NCBI GenBank assembly: GCA_023512415.1
Contig: JAILZQ010000013.1
Coordinates: forward strand, 1-33,922
Direction: 5' to 3'
From: Geminicoccaceae bacterium
Lineage (GTDB): Bacteria; Pseudomonadota; Alphaproteobacteria; Geminicoccales; Geminicoccaceae
Length of the DNA stretch: 33,922 nucleotides
This document shows, piece after piece, positions 32,586 to 33,922 of this stretch. Every line of letters begins with the position of its first letter. The first letter of the stretch is position 1. The notes under the pieces are model-generated. The model ran no database searches. It was given only the letters and a program-made list of their open reading frames with translations, and was not told where the DNA came from. Position numbers and translations under genes: made by a program.

Positions 32586-33922
<1,337 letters not shown>

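Overview
The window is a GC-rich chromosomal segment, about 70% G+C or more by eye. It has TGA-dominated stops, many GTG/TTG starts and dense operons with 4-nt start/stop overlaps. The family mix points to a proteobacterium, most likely an alphaproteobacterium of the Rhodospirillales type: an NnrU-family membrane protein, a cutA-comF-grxC-DUF1178 run, HisJQMP-type transporters and a HpaI-type aldolase. That placement is inference from gene content; there is no rRNA or marker gene here. No tRNA, IS element, CRISPR array or prophage was seen.

Layout. 1-2069: a 5'-truncated unknown reading frame, then a composite gene whose first ~47 residues look like a purine nucleoside phosphorylase and whose remainder is a kexin-like subtilase with a P domain and RTX repeats. 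The join near nt 425 is either a rearrangement or an assembly artefact. 2074-5006: a tandem EamA transporter pair (minus) and a divergent DUF3179 secreted protein. 5022-9283: a five-gene polar amino-acid ABC operon (minus) with two different substrate-binding proteins, one carrying a ~100-residue Ala/Pro/Lys-rich spacer. 9422-11552: aquaporin Z, a glutathione peroxidase and an NnrU-type protein. 11553-14902: a regulatory island, then a minus-strand operon of HpaI-type aldolase, D-2-hydroxyacid dehydrogenase, Gfo/Idh/MocA oxidoreductase and a previously uncalled 59-residue membrane protein. 15005-19742: a peptide ABC system (binding protein and two permeases) split by an inverted MFS gene and lacking its ATPase. 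19781-21733: cutA, comF, grxC and DUF1178, ending in a 14-bp perfect hairpin.

21809-32585 is the most interesting part. It holds a GT2 glycosyltransferase broken by an in-frame TAA, a 2OG-Fe(II) oxygenase-like gene, three mutually divergent sulfotransferases joined by 4-nt overlaps, then six coupled genes: a MurG-like GT, two GT4 enzymes, a histidine phosphatase, a second MurG-like GT and a polysaccharide-deacetylase-like protein. Together these look like a pathway that builds and decorates (hydroxylates and sulfates) a cell-surface or secreted glycoconjugate; the product cannot be named from sequence alone. The last gene (32582 to the end) is a fused two-domain peptide ABC ATPase that runs off the window. 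It overlaps the deacetylase stop by 4 nt and could be the ATPase missing from the 15-19.7 kb transporter.
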